Origin: Paludibacterium yongneupense DSM 18731
GTDB taxonomy: Bacteria > Pseudomonadota > Gammaproteobacteria > Burkholderiales > Chromobacteriaceae
DNA: 64,000 nucleotides
Direction of reading: 5' to 3'
Assembly (NCBI RefSeq): GCF_000422925.1
Contig: NZ_AUGZ01000019.1
Coordinates: 42,150-106,149, forward strand
Shown: positions 49,888-60,909 of the stretch, piece after piece
Numbering within the stretch: the stretch's first letter is position 1
Layout of the letters: the number at the start of each line of letters is the position of its first letter
Notes under the pieces: generated by a model
Seen by the model: the letters and a program-made list of their open reading frames with translations, nothing else
What the model was told of the DNA's origin: nothing
The model's database searches: none
Made by a program: the position numbers and the translations under genes

Positions 49888-51768
49888 ATGGCTTGGTCTG
49901 TGGCTGATAGCCGGAGCCTGTATGGCGTCCGGCACTGGGGGGCGGGTTATTTCGACGTTGGCGACAAAGGTCGCATCGTGGTGCGCCCCAATGTGAACGA
50001 AGACCGTGAAATCGATCTGTACGAACTGACGGAAACGCTCGGTGAAAAAGGGCTGGAACTTCCCCTTCTGGTGCGCTTTCCCGATATCCTGCAGGATCGT
50101 GTGACACGCTTGTGCCACGCCTTCGATCGCGCCATCGCCAAGATCCACTATCGCAATCGTTACACCGCCTTGTACCCGATCAAGGTGAACCAGCAGGAAG
50201 CGGTGATCAAGAGCATCATCGCCACGCCCGACGTCTCCATCGGTCTGGAGGCCGGCTCCAAGCCCGAATTGATGGCGGTGCTGGCCCTCGCGCCACAGGG
50301 GGGCACCATCACCTGCAACGGCTACAAGGACCGCGAGTTCATCCGTCTGGCCCTGATCGGGCAGAAGCTCGGCCATCGCGTGTTCATCGTGATCGAGAAG
50401 GAGTCCGAAGTCGATCTGGTGATCGAAGAGTCGCGGCTGCTCGATGTGCGCCCGAATGTCGGCGTGCGGGTGCGCCTGTCGTCGCTGGCCTCGTCCAAAT
50501 GGGCCGATACCGGCGGTGAAAAAGGCAAATTCGGCCTGTCCGCCGCACAACTCATTTCGGTGACCGGCAAGCTGGCCGCCGCCGACATGAGCGATTGCGT
50601 GCGCCTGCTGCACTTTCACATGGGTTCCCAGATTGCGAATATCAGCGATTACCGCGCCGGTTTCCGCGAAGCGATCCGCTATTTCGGCGAATTGCGGCGC
50701 ATGGGCCTGCCCATCGATCATGTCGACGTTGGCGGCGGGCTGGGCGTCGACTACGATGGCACGCACTCGCGCAATTCGTCGTCGATCAACTACGATATGG
50801 GCGAATACGCGCATGTGATCGTGTCCATGCTGGCCGAGTTCTGCGACGAGAACGGCCTTGAGCATCCGTGCATCCTGTCCGAGTCCGGACGCGCCATGAC
50901 GGCGCACCATGCCGTCTTGATCATGAACGTTACCGACGTCGAACGCCTGCCGGACGAATTGCCGCAGGTGGACGACATCGCCGCGTTGCCCGAACCGGTC
51001 GCGACCCTGTACGAACTGCTCGGGCACCATAGCGAAGAGATGTTTACCGAGGCCTATTACCGGGCCTGCAACTGCCTGGCCGAGGTGTCGGACATGTATG
51101 CGGCGGGGCGCGTGTCGCTGCGCGAGAAGGCGATCGCCGAGCAGGTGCACGCCGTCCTGTGCCGTCGGCTGCAGAGCCGCTTGCAGGTTTCGCAGCGCTC
51201 GCAGCGTCAGGTCTTCGACGAACTGAGCGACAAGCTGGCCGACAAGTATTTCTGTAATTTCTCGGTTTTCCAGAGTCTGCCCGATACCTGGGCCATCGAT
51301 CAGATATTGCCGATTGCGCCCATTCATCGTCTGCAGGAGCAGCCGACGCGGCGCGCGGTGCTGCAGGATCTGACGTGCGACTCGGACGGGAAGGTCAAAC
51401 AGTATGTCGACCAGCAGAGCATAGAGGCCAGCATGTCGGTGCACGACGTCGACCCCGGACAGGAATATCTGATCGGGGTGTTTCTGGTCGGCGCCTACCA
51501 GGAAATTCTTGGCGACATGCACAATCTGTTCGGGGATACCGACTCGGTCAACGTTTATGTGCGCGAGAACGGACGCCTGGAGTTTTCAGGTGTCGAAGAG
51601 CACGACACCATCGAAGATATGCTGCGCTACGTGCATCTGTCGCCGGAGGAAATCCTGGCTCGCTACCAGGAAAAAACCGATCGGGCCGACATCAGCGCCG
51701 AAGAGCGGCTGAGCTTCTTTGCCGAGTTCGTCCGTGGCCTGAAGCAGTCGTCCTACCTCACGGTTTGA
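49888..51768 (+). CDS. speA: Biosynthetic arginine decarboxylase
   Basis: This encodes 626 aa from ATG 49888 ([21 protein letters not shown]), after AAAGAGGGA; about 84 upstream in-frame codons are not family-like. The PLP lysine is in YPIKVNQQ, with [19 protein letters not shown], and [12 protein letters not shown] in order. It decarboxylates arginine to agmatine, the first step towards putrescine. It is slightly shorter than E. coli SpeA (658). speB (agmatinase) is not adjacent. It follows the PuuB-like gene by 291 bases with its own candidate promoter. Confidence 0.95.
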   Translation: MAWSVADSRSLYGVRHWGAGYFDVGDKGRIVVRPNVNEDREIDLYELTETLGEKGLELPLLVRFPDILQDRVTRLCHAFDRAIAKIHYRNRYTALYPIKVNQQEAVIKSIIATPDVSIGLEAGSKPELMAVLALAPQGGTITCNGYKDREFIRLALIGQKLGHRVFIVIEKESEVDLVIEESRLLDVRPNVGVRVRLSSLASSKWADTGGEKGKFGLSAAQLISVTGKLAAADMSDCVRLLHFHMGSQIANISDYRAGFREAIRYFGELRRMGLPIDHVDVGGGLGVDYDGTHSRNSSSINYDMGEYAHVIVSMLAEFCDENGLEHPCILSESGRAMTAHHAVLIMNVTDVERLPDELPQVDDIAALPEPVATLYELLGHHSEEMFTEAYYRACNCLAEVSDMYAAGRVSLREKAIAEQVHAVLCRRLQSRLQVSQRSQRQVFDELSDKLADKYFCNFSVFQSLPDTWAIDQILPIAPIHRLQEQPTRRAVLQDLTCDSDGKVKQYVDQQSIEASMSVHDVDPGQEYLIGVFLVGAYQEILGDMHNLFGDTDSVNVYVRENGRLEFSGVEEHDTIEDMLRYVHLSPEEILARYQEKTDRADISAEERLSFFAEFVRGLKQSSYLTV

Positions 51769-51812
51769 GCGGCGATCACCGCGCCGCTTTCTGCGACGCG
51801 GTGGCGGGCATG

Positions 51813-51841
51813 GAAAGCGGGGCCGGTCAGGTCCCGCTTTC
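51813..51841. terminator. Inverted repeat between convergent speA and the hybrid kinase
   Basis: GAAAGCGGG and CCCGCTTTC pair perfectly over 9 bases. The right arm lies inside the last codons of the kinase gene. There is no T-run on either side, so it is only a possible bidirectional terminator. Confidence 0.35.
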
Positions 51842-54800
51842 GCGTGCAAACCAGGCTTCCAGCGCCTCGCGCTGCCCTGTCAGTGTCTCCCATGCCTGAC
51901 TCTGGTCCGCCCCGCTAGCGGCCAGAGCCTCCATCGCGCGCGCGCTGTCTGCGAGCGCATTGGCGCCGATCATCGCGGCAGCGCCCTTGATGCGGTGGCA
52001 GAACCATTTGACTGCGGCATGATCGCCCCGGTCGTAGGCCAGCCGCAGCCCGCTCATGTCTTCATCGTCGCTGTCCATGAATTCGGCGATGATGGCATTT
52101 TCCACCTCACGGTTGCCCTGGCTGTAAATCGAGAGCGCCTCGCGATCCAGCGGCGCCGTCGTGGCAACGGGTTCGGCTACCGGCCCGGCCATCGCCGGTT
52201 CCAGCGCGCCGAGGCTTAACCACTTGCGCAGGCAGGCTTCCAGTTCGGCGATGCGTATCGGCTTGGTCAGGACTTCGTCCACGCCGGCCTGGGCCGCCTC
52301 TTCTGTTTCCTCTCGTGCCGCATTGGCGGTGTAGGCGATGATGGGCGATCGCCGTGGCGGATCCTGCTGTGCTTCGAGCGCGCGGATGGCCCGCGCCAAC
52401 TGATGGCCGTCCATCTCCGGCATGTGGAAGTCTGTCAACAGCAGCGAGTAGGAGCCGGCCAGCCACATGTCGAGGGCCTGGCGTCCATTTTCCGCGACCT
52501 CGCACGGGATGCCTATGCGCTCAAGTTGCATGATCGTCAGCTTGCGGTTGGTCGGGTTGTCTTCGGCGAACAGGATGGGGGTCGCCAGCTGCGGCGCACG
52601 CGGCCCATCCTGAACGGCCATGTGGGTATGCGCGGCGGTGTCCTGTTCCGGTGCCGTGCCCAGCGTCAGGATCAGGCGCGCAGTCGTGCCCTGTCCGGGC
52701 TTGCTGCTGAGGTCGATGCTGCCATCCATCAACTCAGCCAGCCGCCGGCTGATGGCCAGGCCGAGGCCGGTGCCGCCAAAGCGGCGCGTGGTATCGGACT
52801 CGGCCTGGGTGAAGGGTTGGAACAGGCGGGTCAGGTTTTCGGCGCTGATCCCTATCCCGCTGTCGCTGCAGGTGAAGCACAGGATCTGCTCATCCTCCAG
52901 AGTCGCCATGACCTGGACCGACAGCCGGATATTCCCGCTGTCGGTGAATTTCAGTGCATTACTGATAAAATTCTGCAGTATCTGTCTCAAGCGCAAGGGG
53001 TCGACCCGGTGGCAGGGCGCGAGAGCGGGGTCGATGTCGATATCGAAGCCGAGCCCCTTGGCGGAGGCTTGATCCTGATACAGGCTGCGGACCTTTTCCA
53101 TCAATGCGCCGAGCGGCGCAGTGGTGAGTATCAGGTCGAGCTTGCCGGCTTCGATCTTGGAAAAATCCAGAATGTCATCGATCAGGCGCAGCAGGCTGTA
53201 TGCGGCTTCCTGGGCGGTGTGCAGGGTGTCTTTCTGTTCGTTGTCGAGGCGGCTGAGCGACAGCATTTCGAGCAAGCCCATGACCCCGTTCATCGGGGTG
53301 CGGATTTCGTGGCTGATCGACGCCAGGAACGCACTCTTGGCCTTGTTGGCGGCATCGGCCTGGTTTTTGGCGAGGAACAGCTCCTGCTCGCGCGCCTTCA
53401 TCTCGGTGACGTCGGCGCGAAGACTGACGACGCCCAGCCCGGGGATGTGGCGGTCGCTGGCCTGCAGCCAGCGGTTGCCGAGTTTGAGCAGATAGGTGCT
53501 ATGGTCGCTGCGGTGGCGCCGGATGCGCTCCGCTACCCAGCTCTCCTGATCTCCGAAGCCGGGGTCCATCTGCTCGCCGCCTTCGATCGATTTCAGCAGC
53601 AGCTGCCGGAACGACTGTCCGACCAGATCGGCCGGGGTGGTGTCGCCGAAGAACAGGTGGGCGTAGAGCTCGTTGCATTGCACCAGATGGTCGTTCTCGT
53701 CGAAAAAGGCGAAGGGCTGCGGCGTGGCTTCGATCGCGGCGACCATGCGCTGCCGCGACTCGGCGGCCTCGTCTCGTGCCTGGCGCAAGGCGATCTCGCC
53801 GAGTTTGCTCTGGGTGATATCGACGCAGGAGACCAGCGTGCCGCGCTCGGGCTGGTCGTGGTACAGGCGCCGGGTTTCGAACAGGACCCAGAGCGGCCTG
53901 CCGTTGATGGAAACGCAGGGCAGTTCGGTCACGGCCGACATGCCATCCGCGCTGACCCGATCGAGCTGTTCCGACAGGCGTTCCCAAGCGGCGTTGTCCT
54001 TCAGCAGCAAGGTCGGATGCAGACCGAGCAGGCCCTGGTCGGGCATGTCGAATTGCGCGCAGGCCGTCGGGTTGCAACGGACGATGATGTGTTTTCTATC
54101 CAGCAGCAAGAGGCCGGTCGGCGAAGCCGAGAACATGGCTTCCTGCTCGGCCAGGATATCGCGGACCTGTTGTTCCGATTTTTGGCGCAAGGTCTCGTTG
54201 ATCACGAAACCGAGGATGCTGCCGTAGGCGCCGAGCAGCGGCTCCAGTATCGACTCCCTGCCTTCGATGGAGGGCGTCTTGAGGCAGACGATGCCGCTGA
54301 TCGACTCCGAAGGCGTCACCGGCCACACGACCCAGCCATCGCGCGGCGACAAGGTCTCGAACAAGTGATCGAGCGGCAGCGTTCCTTCTTGCATTTTGTC
54401 CAGCGCCGACGTGGCCGCAGCATGCACGTGATAGCGGTCGCCGTCTTCGTGGTGCTCTACCTCGAGCAGCGCGCCCTCGGCGGCCGAGCAGTGGTAAAGC
54501 ATGACCGACAGCAGATCGTAGAAGACGCCGGAAGCTTCCAGTGGATGAAACAGCCGCTCCTGGATATAGGTGATGGACAGGATGACTTCCTGGTGCTGGC
54601 GTTCGCGCAGTACGGCCCTATGGCGTTGGTCTTCGTCGCGGATCACCAGCAAGGTGCCTTCGCGCTTGCCGGGCAGGGCTACGCGGCTGGCCAGGGCGCG
54701 GGTCATGATACGGCTGCCGTCGCTGCGCAGTGCCTCGGTTTCGACCACGGCCGGCTCTTGAGGCAATGCGAAGTCCGGCAGCAGGGTTTCGAGCCGGCTG

Positions 54801-56011
54801 TGCCACAATGTCGTTTTGTCCATCAACCAAAGTCGCTCGGCTCCGGCATTGGCCAGATAGATGTGGCCGCTGGGCAGCACCAGAATGATCGCCTCCTGCG
54901 TTGCATCCTGAATCGCCTTGAGTAAATTCAGCGGCGCCAGCACTTTGCGCCGTAGCCAGAACAGCAGCACCAGGTTGAGGGCCAGCGCGAACGCGGCGAG
55001 TATCGCGTCGAGCAGAAGCTTGTAGCGGTACTCGATGCGTTTGGCATCGATCATCTGGTTCAGTGCCTGGTCGGCATGATTGAACAAGGCGAGAAAAGCC
55101 TCCTGGTTACGTACCGCATTCTCCAGGTAGTGGCGTTCGCTGTATGGCAGCTCACGCCCGTTGCGTAGCGCATCCAGTTGCTGGTCGCCGAGCCGGCGGA
55201 CATCGATCAGGTGCCGGATCAGCAAGGCGCTCTGACGCAGAAACTCGGTGTCCTTGAGAAAGCGCGCCTCAAGCTGCAACTGTTCGAGCAGGTAGTCGAC
55301 GCCGCTGCGGTCCTGAAGCAGTTTCTCTTCATCGGTGCTATTGAGCGGGCGGCGCGAGGCCGCGCGCAGCACCAGGGCGATGCCTTCGCCTTCGGCTGCC
55401 TCGCGTGCGCTCCACAGCATATAGTTGGCCTGGGCGAGGCGGGGGAGCGTCTCGCCATTGCCGCTGCTCTGCAATGCGCGGGTCAGCTCGTGCAGGGCCA
55501 GGTCGGCGGCGTCGAACAGACGTATGGTGGCCAGCGTCAGCAGAAACCGGTGGGTTTCGTCGCCGGGAACCGTATTGCTGCGCAGGGCGAGATCGCTGGC
55601 GGGGCGCAGACTTGTGAACTGCTTCCATTGTTCGGTCAGCGACTGGCTGACTTCGGGCGCTGGCCGATTCGAGCTGCCGTTCAGATGCATCAGGGCGAGC
55701 CGCATCAGACGATCGCCCTCCTGTCGGATGCCGGCGAGTTGTCCCTGATGGAGGGGAGTGCGCTGGGAGGGGCTCGCCAGCATGATTTGGGTCAGATTGC
55801 GTTCGCGCTCGGTGTAATCCGTGGCCAGTACCAGGTCGTGGCTGATACTGGCGTCGCGCAACAGGACGGTCGTGCTTTGGAAACCCTGCAAGGAACTCTG
55901 CACCGCCAGGGAAAAGGCCAGTAACTGGGCGAGACCGACCAGCGCCATGATGGCTATCAGGCTGCGGCCAATGGCCAGGGGGTGGGGGTCGCGTAGACTG
56001 GCGTTGTGCAT
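51827..56011 (-). CDS. Large hybrid sensor histidine kinase (PAS-HisKA-HATPase-REC-Hpt)
   Basis: This encodes 1394 aa, with AGGAGGA before ATG 56011. A membrane helix (about residues 15-38), a periplasmic helical sensor region of about 290 residues, and a second helix (about 330-352) come first. Next are a PAS-like segment (about 365-470), a GAF-like region (about 480-640) and two further PAS domains (about 655-870). The H-box is SISHEIRTPMNGVMG near 900, the N-box FISNALKFTDSG near 1020 and the G-box GGTGLGLAISRR near 1083. A receiver domain has its Asp in LLTDFHMPEMDG (about 1193), and a final Hpt domain has FCHRIKGAAAMIG (about 1337). A full phosphorelay in one chain, as in BvgS/BarA. The response regulator gene is 12 bases upstream. 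Confidence 0.9.
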   Translation of the reverse strand: MHNASLRDPHPLAIGRSLIAIMALVGLAQLLAFSLAVQSSLQGFQSTTVLLRDASISHDLVLATDYTERERNLTQIMLASPSQRTPLHQGQLAGIRQEGDRLMRLALMHLNGSSNRPAPEVSQSLTEQWKQFTSLRPASDLALRSNTVPGDETHRFLLTLATIRLFDAADLALHELTRALQSSGNGETLPRLAQANYMLWSAREAAEGEGIALVLRAASRRPLNSTDEEKLLQDRSGVDYLLEQLQLEARFLKDTEFLRQSALLIRHLIDVRRLGDQQLDALRNGRELPYSERHYLENAVRNQEAFLALFNHADQALNQMIDAKRIEYRYKLLLDAILAAFALALNLVLLFWLRRKVLAPLNLLKAIQDATQEAIILVLPSGHIYLANAGAERLWLMDKTTLWHSRLETLLPDFALPQEPAVVETEALRSDGSRIMTRALASRVALPGKREGTLLVIRDEDQRHRAVLRERQHQEVILSITYIQERLFHPLEASGVFYDLLSVMLYHCSAAEGALLEVEHHEDGDRYHVHAAATSALDKMQEGTLPLDHLFETLSPRDGWVVWPVTPSESISGIVCLKTPSIEGRESILEPLLGAYGSILGFVINETLRQKSEQQVRDILAEQEAMFSASPTGLLLLDRKHIIVRCNPTACAQFDMPDQGLLGLHPTLLLKDNAAWERLSEQLDRVSADGMSAVTELPCVSINGRPLWVLFETRRLYHDQPERGTLVSCVDITQSKLGEIALRQARDEAAESRQRMVAAIEATPQPFAFFDENDHLVQCNELYAHLFFGDTTPADLVGQSFRQLLLKSIEGGEQMDPGFGDQESWVAERIRRHRSDHSTYLLKLGNRWLQASDRHIPGLGVVSLRADVTEMKAREQELFLAKNQADAANKAKSAFLASISHEIRTPMNGVMGLLEMLSLSRLDNEQKDTLHTAQEAAYSLLRLIDDILDFSKIEAGKLDLILTTAPLGALMEKVRSLYQDQASAKGLGFDIDIDPALAPCHRVDPLRLRQILQNFISNALKFTDSGNIRLSVQVMATLEDEQILCFTCSDSGIGISAENLTRLFQPFTQAESDTTRRFGGTGLGLAISRRLAELMDGSIDLSSKPGQGTTARLILTLGTAPEQDTAAHTHMAVQDGPRAPQLATPILFAEDNPTNRKLTIMQLERIGIPCEVAENGRQALDMWLAGSYSLLLTDFHMPEMDGHQLARAIRALEAQQDPPRRSPIIAYTANAAREETEEAAQAGVDEVLTKPIRIAELEACLRKWLSLGALEPAMAGPVAEPVATTAPLDREALSIYSQGNREVENAIIAEFMDSDDEDMSGLRLAYDRGDHAAVKWFCHRIKGAAAMIGANALADSARAMEALAASGADQSQAWETLTGQREALEAWFARESGT

Positions 56012-56023
56012 CGGATCCTCCTG

Positions 56024-56770
56024 TCAGCCGTTGAGCAGACGACTCATGATGTGCAGTTCCCGGGGGCTGAGCGTAGCGATGGACAAGCAGTCGACACGGT
56101 AAAGTTCACGGAAGTCGCGCAGGACTTTCAGTTGCATGCTGCTGATGTGCAGGCCGCGCGGCAAGAGCACGACTCCGTCGGGGGTGACCAGATCCTGAGC
56201 CAGCAGCGATTCGGGCTTCGCCTCGTCCAGCGGCACGCTACAGGCGTTGCCGGCCAGAATCGCGTCGAGGTCGCGGCTTTGTTCCGGAAGCATCGATAGC
56301 CCGAAGAGGGTCGAGTCATAGTCGCTGCCGGTTGGGATGGGGATATAACTGAATGGATCGATCGAAGGCCGTTTGCGGGCGAAGGCGGCATCCAGGTTTT
56401 TCTCGATGTCCGCCGGTTTCGGCGGTTTGACAATAAAGCCGTCGACATGCAATTTGGCCGCCGTCATGATGTTGCTGCGATCGGGATGGGCGGACAGAAA
56501 AACGAAGGGCAGATTGGGCGGATTGCTGGTGCGGCCGCTGCGAACCGCCTTGAGCAGATCGAGGCCGTTGAGCGGTTGCATCTGGATATCGCAGAGCACG
56601 ATATCGACTTGCCTTACCCCCATGATGTGCAATGCATTATTGCCATCGAAAGCTTGCTGGATGTTCTCCGAACGAAACCCCAGAGTCCGCACGGCCTGGC
56701 TGACCAGAGTCCTGACCAGGGTCTGATCGTCGACGACAAGAATGCGCATGCTGGAAAAATCTGCTGACAT
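56024..56770 (-). CDS. Response regulator with receiver domain and HD-GYP-like accessory C-terminus
   Basis: This encodes 248 aa from ATG 56770; GTG 56785 is a poorer start. The receiver domain (about residues 8-130) has ILVVDDQTLVR, the phosphoacceptor Asp in VLCDIQMQPLNG, and VKPPKPAD with the conserved Lys. The remaining part holds LAQDLVTPDGVVLLPRGLHIS, a segment often seen between receiver and HD-GYP output domains, but no HD-GYP motif follows. There is no recognisable DNA-binding domain. It precedes the hybrid kinase by 12 bases in the same operon, so it is the likely partner. Confidence 0.85.
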   Translation of the reverse strand: MSADFSSMRILVVDDQTLVRTLVSQAVRTLGFRSENIQQAFDGNNALHIMGVRQVDIVLCDIQMQPLNGLDLLKAVRSGRTSNPPNLPFVFLSAHPDRSNIMTAAKLHVDGFIVKPPKPADIEKNLDAAFARKRPSIDPFSYIPIPTGSDYDSTLFGLSMLPEQSRDLDAILAGNACSVPLDEAKPESLLAQDLVTPDGVVLLPRGLHISSMQLKVLRDFRELYRVDCLSIATLSPRELHIMSRLLNG

Positions 56771-57114
56771 GCTATCGCTACCCACGGGCTGAGAATGACA
56801 AACGTTTATAGATGTTAATTCAAATATTGTTTTTGATGGTTTTTATTCGATATTCCGAATCATAGTCCAGCTTTCCCGCTACGGCGAGAAGGGGTGACGG
56901 CATGGTCGCCGACCTCGTAATCCCCTACAATGCGAAGTGTCGTTCGTCGGCTGAGCAGTGTGATCGATGCATACCAGCGACGCGCCGCGTTTTTTCTGAT
57001 CCGCGGGCCTGACAAGGCCCGCGGGTCATCAAATCAACCGGCGGCTCCCGGGCCCGGATCAGGATGCATTGCCTGCCGATCGGACGGGGGCCGTTTTTTT
57101 ATTCAGGAATTGGC
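56771..57114. other. Intergenic region between divergent response regulator and pseudouridine synthase genes
   Basis: About 340 bases. The left end is AT-rich and likely contains the response-regulator promoter. A TACAAT -10-like hexamer is at 56926-56931. A perfect 10-base stem (CCGCGGGCCT / AGGCCCGCGG, loop GACA) is at 57001-57024, preceded by a T6 run and not followed by one. A further T7 run lies just before the gene at 57093-57100. This could be a structured leader, but no known RNA family was recognised and no gene is supported. Confidence 0.4.
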
Positions 57115-57843
57115 ATGGAACCGGTACGCCTCTCCAAACGTCTGGCCGAGCTTGGAATTTGCTCGCGCCGCGAGGCCGATAGCTATATTGAGCAGGGCTG
57201 GGTCAAAATCGATGGCGAAGTGGCTATCCTCGGCGTCAAGGTTTTGCCGCATCAAAAAATAGAGGTCGACCGCCGGGCGCGCGATGCGCAGTCCGCCCGC
57301 GTCACTATTTTGCTCAACAAGCCGGTCGGCTATGTGTCCGGTCAGGCCGAAAAGGGGTATTTGCCGGCGGTGACGCTGATCACGGGCAGCAGCCGCTGGG
57401 TGGAGGATCGCAGTCCCCAGCGTTTCAATCCCTCGCAGCTGAAGGGCCTGGCCCCGGCGGGGCGCCTCGATATCGATTCGGTCGGCTTGCTGGTCTTGAC
57501 CCAGGACGGGCGGATCGCCAAACAGTTGATCGGAGAGAATGCGCAGACCGAGAAGGAGTACCTGGTGCGCGTAAGCGGCGAGATTGCGCCGAACGGGCTG
57601 GCCCTGCTCAATCACGGGCTCTCGCTGGACGGCGAGGTCTTGCGTCCGGCCGAGGTCTGCTGGCAAAACGACGATCAGCTGCGCTTTGTCCTGCGCCAGG
57701 GGAAGAAGCGCCAGATCCGGCGCATGTGCGAGCTGGTCGGTCTGCGGGTGACCGGTTTGAAGCGGGTGCGCATCGGCAAGATCATGCTTGGACACTTGCC
57801 GCCCGGACAATGGCGCTATCTGCGCGCGGACGAGTCGTTTTAA
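57115..57843 (+). CDS. rRNA pseudouridine synthase, RluF/RsuA family
   Basis: This encodes 242 aa from ATG 57115 ([13 protein letters not shown]), with a weak GGA upstream; the frame extends to 57064 with unlikely residues. The N-terminal S4 domain is [22 protein letters not shown], spread over residues 13-35. The catalytic Asp is in [43 protein letters not shown] (C-terminal third) is typical of the RsuA/RluB/E/F group. By similarity to RluF it would modify U2604 of 23S rRNA, but the RsuA-type targets are hard to separate from sequence alone. Confidence 0.88.
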   Translation: MEPVRLSKRLAELGICSRREADSYIEQGWVKIDGEVAILGVKVLPHQKIEVDRRARDAQSARVTILLNKPVGYVSGQAEKGYLPAVTLITGSSRWVEDRSPQRFNPSQLKGLAPAGRLDIDSVGLLVLTQDGRIAKQLIGENAQTEKEYLVRVSGEIAPNGLALLNHGLSLDGEVLRPAEVCWQNDDQLRFVLRQGKKRQIRRMCELVGLRVTGLKRVRIGKIMLGHLPPGQWRYLRADESF

Positions 57844-57866
57844 ATCGCTGTTTTACGGATGGGGCA

Positions 57867-58880
57867 ATGATGTTCGGCAATCTCTTGCGGCATTTCGGCG
57901 AATCCTCTCCCAGCGCCCGGCAGTCGAAGGCGCTGGCCCAGCAGGCGATCGAGCAACTGGTGGACAAGATCGATCCGCGCCTGCGCCTGGTTCCTGTCTA
58001 TCAGAAGGCGCTGCTGCCCGCGGTCAAGCTCAGCCTCGACTATATCAAGTCCCTGCCCGGGGCAATGCAAAATCCGCTCGATTTGTCGCTGAGCGCATTT
58101 CGTCAGGATAGCCGGCTCGGTTTGTTTTTTGCTTCGCCTGGAAGCTTGCTGGCCCTGTTGCGCGGTAGTCCCGAATTGCAGGAGTATTTCGCCTCCCCGT
58201 CCAGCAGCGATACGGTGTTTGCGCTGCTGCTGATGAAACGCAGCGAGACGCAGCGCTTCGGGATCGCCGACGAAAATGGAACGCTGCGCGGCGATGTGGC
58301 GCAGACCGTGGTCAGTTTCGACAACCACAAGCTGGTATTTCCGTCGCTATCGCTGGAGGCCCTGCTCGGTACGTCGAGCGAGCGCAGCATGGATGTGCTG
58401 GGCGATGTGATTGCGCGACGCCTGCAGCTGCTGGAAATGACCCGGCTGAGCCTGGATGTCGAACTCACGCGCATCGAACTCAAACTCTCCTGTCTGACGA
58501 CACCCGGTACGGTTCTGATCGACGCGATGGAGGCTGATGGCCCGGTGTTGCCGGACAGTCGCGGGGAACTGGAGGCCCGTCGCGCCGAAGTGAAGATGTG
58601 CTTGTCGGAATTGCGGCCGCTCGCGACGCCTGACGGCCTGCTCGCCGCGTTGGTCGACATGCTCAACCGCCCGGCCGACTTTGTCCGCATGTCCTTGTCC
58701 ACGCTCTATCTCAGTCGTTTCGGCATCAAGCTGAACGAAGCGGCGGGCGAAGCGGCCACCGAATTGTGCTTCGAGGAGGTCGAGCTGGGCGCCGGCGTGG
58801 TGGAGCATCGGGCGGTGGTGCCGGTGCGCACATCGCGTCAGGCGCTGGCGGAGCTCGAGCAGGCTTTCGGCGAGCCCTGA
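57867..58880 (+). CDS. Hypothetical protein, conserved-looking, unknown function
   Basis: This encodes 337 aa from ATG 57867 (or the adjacent ATG 57870), 23 bases after the pseudouridine synthase, with a GGGG ribosome-site candidate. Codon use resembles its neighbours, so it is very likely real. It is soluble, without a signal peptide or membrane helix. The N-terminal half is helical and Leu-rich (LGLFFASPGSLLALLRGSPELQ around residue 90 is split by Gly/Pro). A middle stretch ERSMDVLGDVIARRLQLLEM looks like a long helix. I do not recognise any family or catalytic motif. Its position suggests cotranscription with the RluF-like gene. Confidence 0.75.
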   Translation: MMFGNLLRHFGESSPSARQSKALAQQAIEQLVDKIDPRLRLVPVYQKALLPAVKLSLDYIKSLPGAMQNPLDLSLSAFRQDSRLGLFFASPGSLLALLRGSPELQEYFASPSSSDTVFALLLMKRSETQRFGIADENGTLRGDVAQTVVSFDNHKLVFPSLSLEALLGTSSERSMDVLGDVIARRLQLLEMTRLSLDVELTRIELKLSCLTTPGTVLIDAMEADGPVLPDSRGELEARRAEVKMCLSELRPLATPDGLLAALVDMLNRPADFVRMSLSTLYLSRFGIKLNEAAGEAATELCFEEVELGAGVVEHRAVVPVRTSRQALAELEQAFGEP

Positions 58881-59232
58881 GGGGCGGTCTGTACTGCAAT
58901 CATTCGCATCGTTGTCTGGCCGGTGTCGCCCGTCGCGGTGGTGCCGTGGCGGCCTCCGGTTCTGCGCAGCGGCGAACCGGCCGCGTATTTCTGCTTCCGC
59001 ACGTTCCTGTTTCTCTCTTCCCCTGTCGTGCACGGTAGTGGCGGGCTTGTCCGAAGCGGTTTGCCGTTCGTGCCCGGACGACGGGTCGGTCTGGGCGTGC
59101 AGTACCCGGCTGGGCGAGGGCGGGCATGATCACGATAGTGGAGGCGTGCTCGTTGCCCGAGCGCCGCGGCTGAAAAACAAAACCCCCGGCCAGGAGGCCG
59201 GGGGTCGGGAAGGTGCGTGCTATTCGCTGCGA
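58881..59232. other. Intergenic region between convergent unknown gene and rhlE
   Basis: About 350 bases between two convergent genes. Apart from the rhlE terminator at its right end, I see no gene, repeat or RNA structure. It is GC-rich without a T-run near the left gene's stop, so no intrinsic terminator is evident for the plus-strand operon. Confidence 0.5.
59172..59205 (-). terminator. Intrinsic terminator of rhlE
   Basis: ACCCCCGGCC (59182-59191) and GGCCGGGGGT (59196-59205) form a perfect 10-base stem with an AGGA loop. On the minus strand it is followed by TTTTGTTTTT. It lies about 28 bases after the rhlE stop. Confidence 0.85.
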
Positions 59233-60534
<1,302 letters not shown>

Positions 60535-60784
60535 TAATATCCTTTCGTGCCGGTGGCGTTCGGCGATTCACTTGGCCTGGGGTGTAGGCGGTGGTTGCGC
60601 AGCCTGACTAATGGCTGCATGACTCATCGGCACCAACCAGGCAAGCGGCGAACAGCGGTCCGGACGAAAGTCATTCCGTGGACGAAGCCTGATAAAGAGG
60701 TTAGGGACGCGATGAAACTAAGAGTTTGCCCGGGCTGAGGTTGTTTCCATGCCGGGTAAATCGTAAAAGGGCAATACTACGCTA

Positions 60785-60826
60785 ATAAAGGCACATTGGC
60801 AACAGGTTTTGCCAATGTGCCTTTAT
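60785..60826. repeat. Perfect 18-base inverted repeat with 6-base loop
   Basis: The left arm ATAAAGGCACATTGGCAA is the exact reverse complement of bases 60809-60826; the loop is CAGGTT. Plus-strand sequence after it reads AAGTATTTGTTTT. It is far longer than needed for a terminator and is AT-richer than its surroundings. Confidence 0.7.
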
Positions 60827-60840
60827 AAGTATTTGTTTTA

Positions 60841-60903
60841 CAAGTCGGCGGCAGACTTGCGGCGTTAAGGCATTCCGATACGGCATGCGAAAACCGTATC
60901 GGA
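60841..60903 (-). repeat. Two further hairpins after the double-receiver gene
   Basis: CAAGTC/GACTTG (60841-60858, 6-base stem) and TCCGATACGG/CCGTATCGGA (60874-60903, perfect 10-base stem, 10-base loop) lie directly downstream of the minus-strand stop at 60910. No T-run follows on the minus strand. They may form a structured 3' end together with the 18-base repeat. Confidence 0.55.
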
Positions 60904-60909
60904 GCGGGG

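Larger units (their letters stand above)
60535..60909. other. Intergenic region with three inverted repeats between the double-receiver gene and rhlE
   Basis: About 375 bases with no supported gene. It carries the rhlE promoter/leader on its left side and three hairpins on its right side (60785-60826, 60841-60858, 60874-60903). Neither a tRNA nor a known sRNA was recognised. Confidence 0.5.

Noticed and set aside
52403..54925. An 840-codon plus-strand frame opposite the hybrid kinase
   Set aside because: Long antisense frames are expected in this GC-rich DNA; the minus strand carries a complete, ordered set of kinase motifs.
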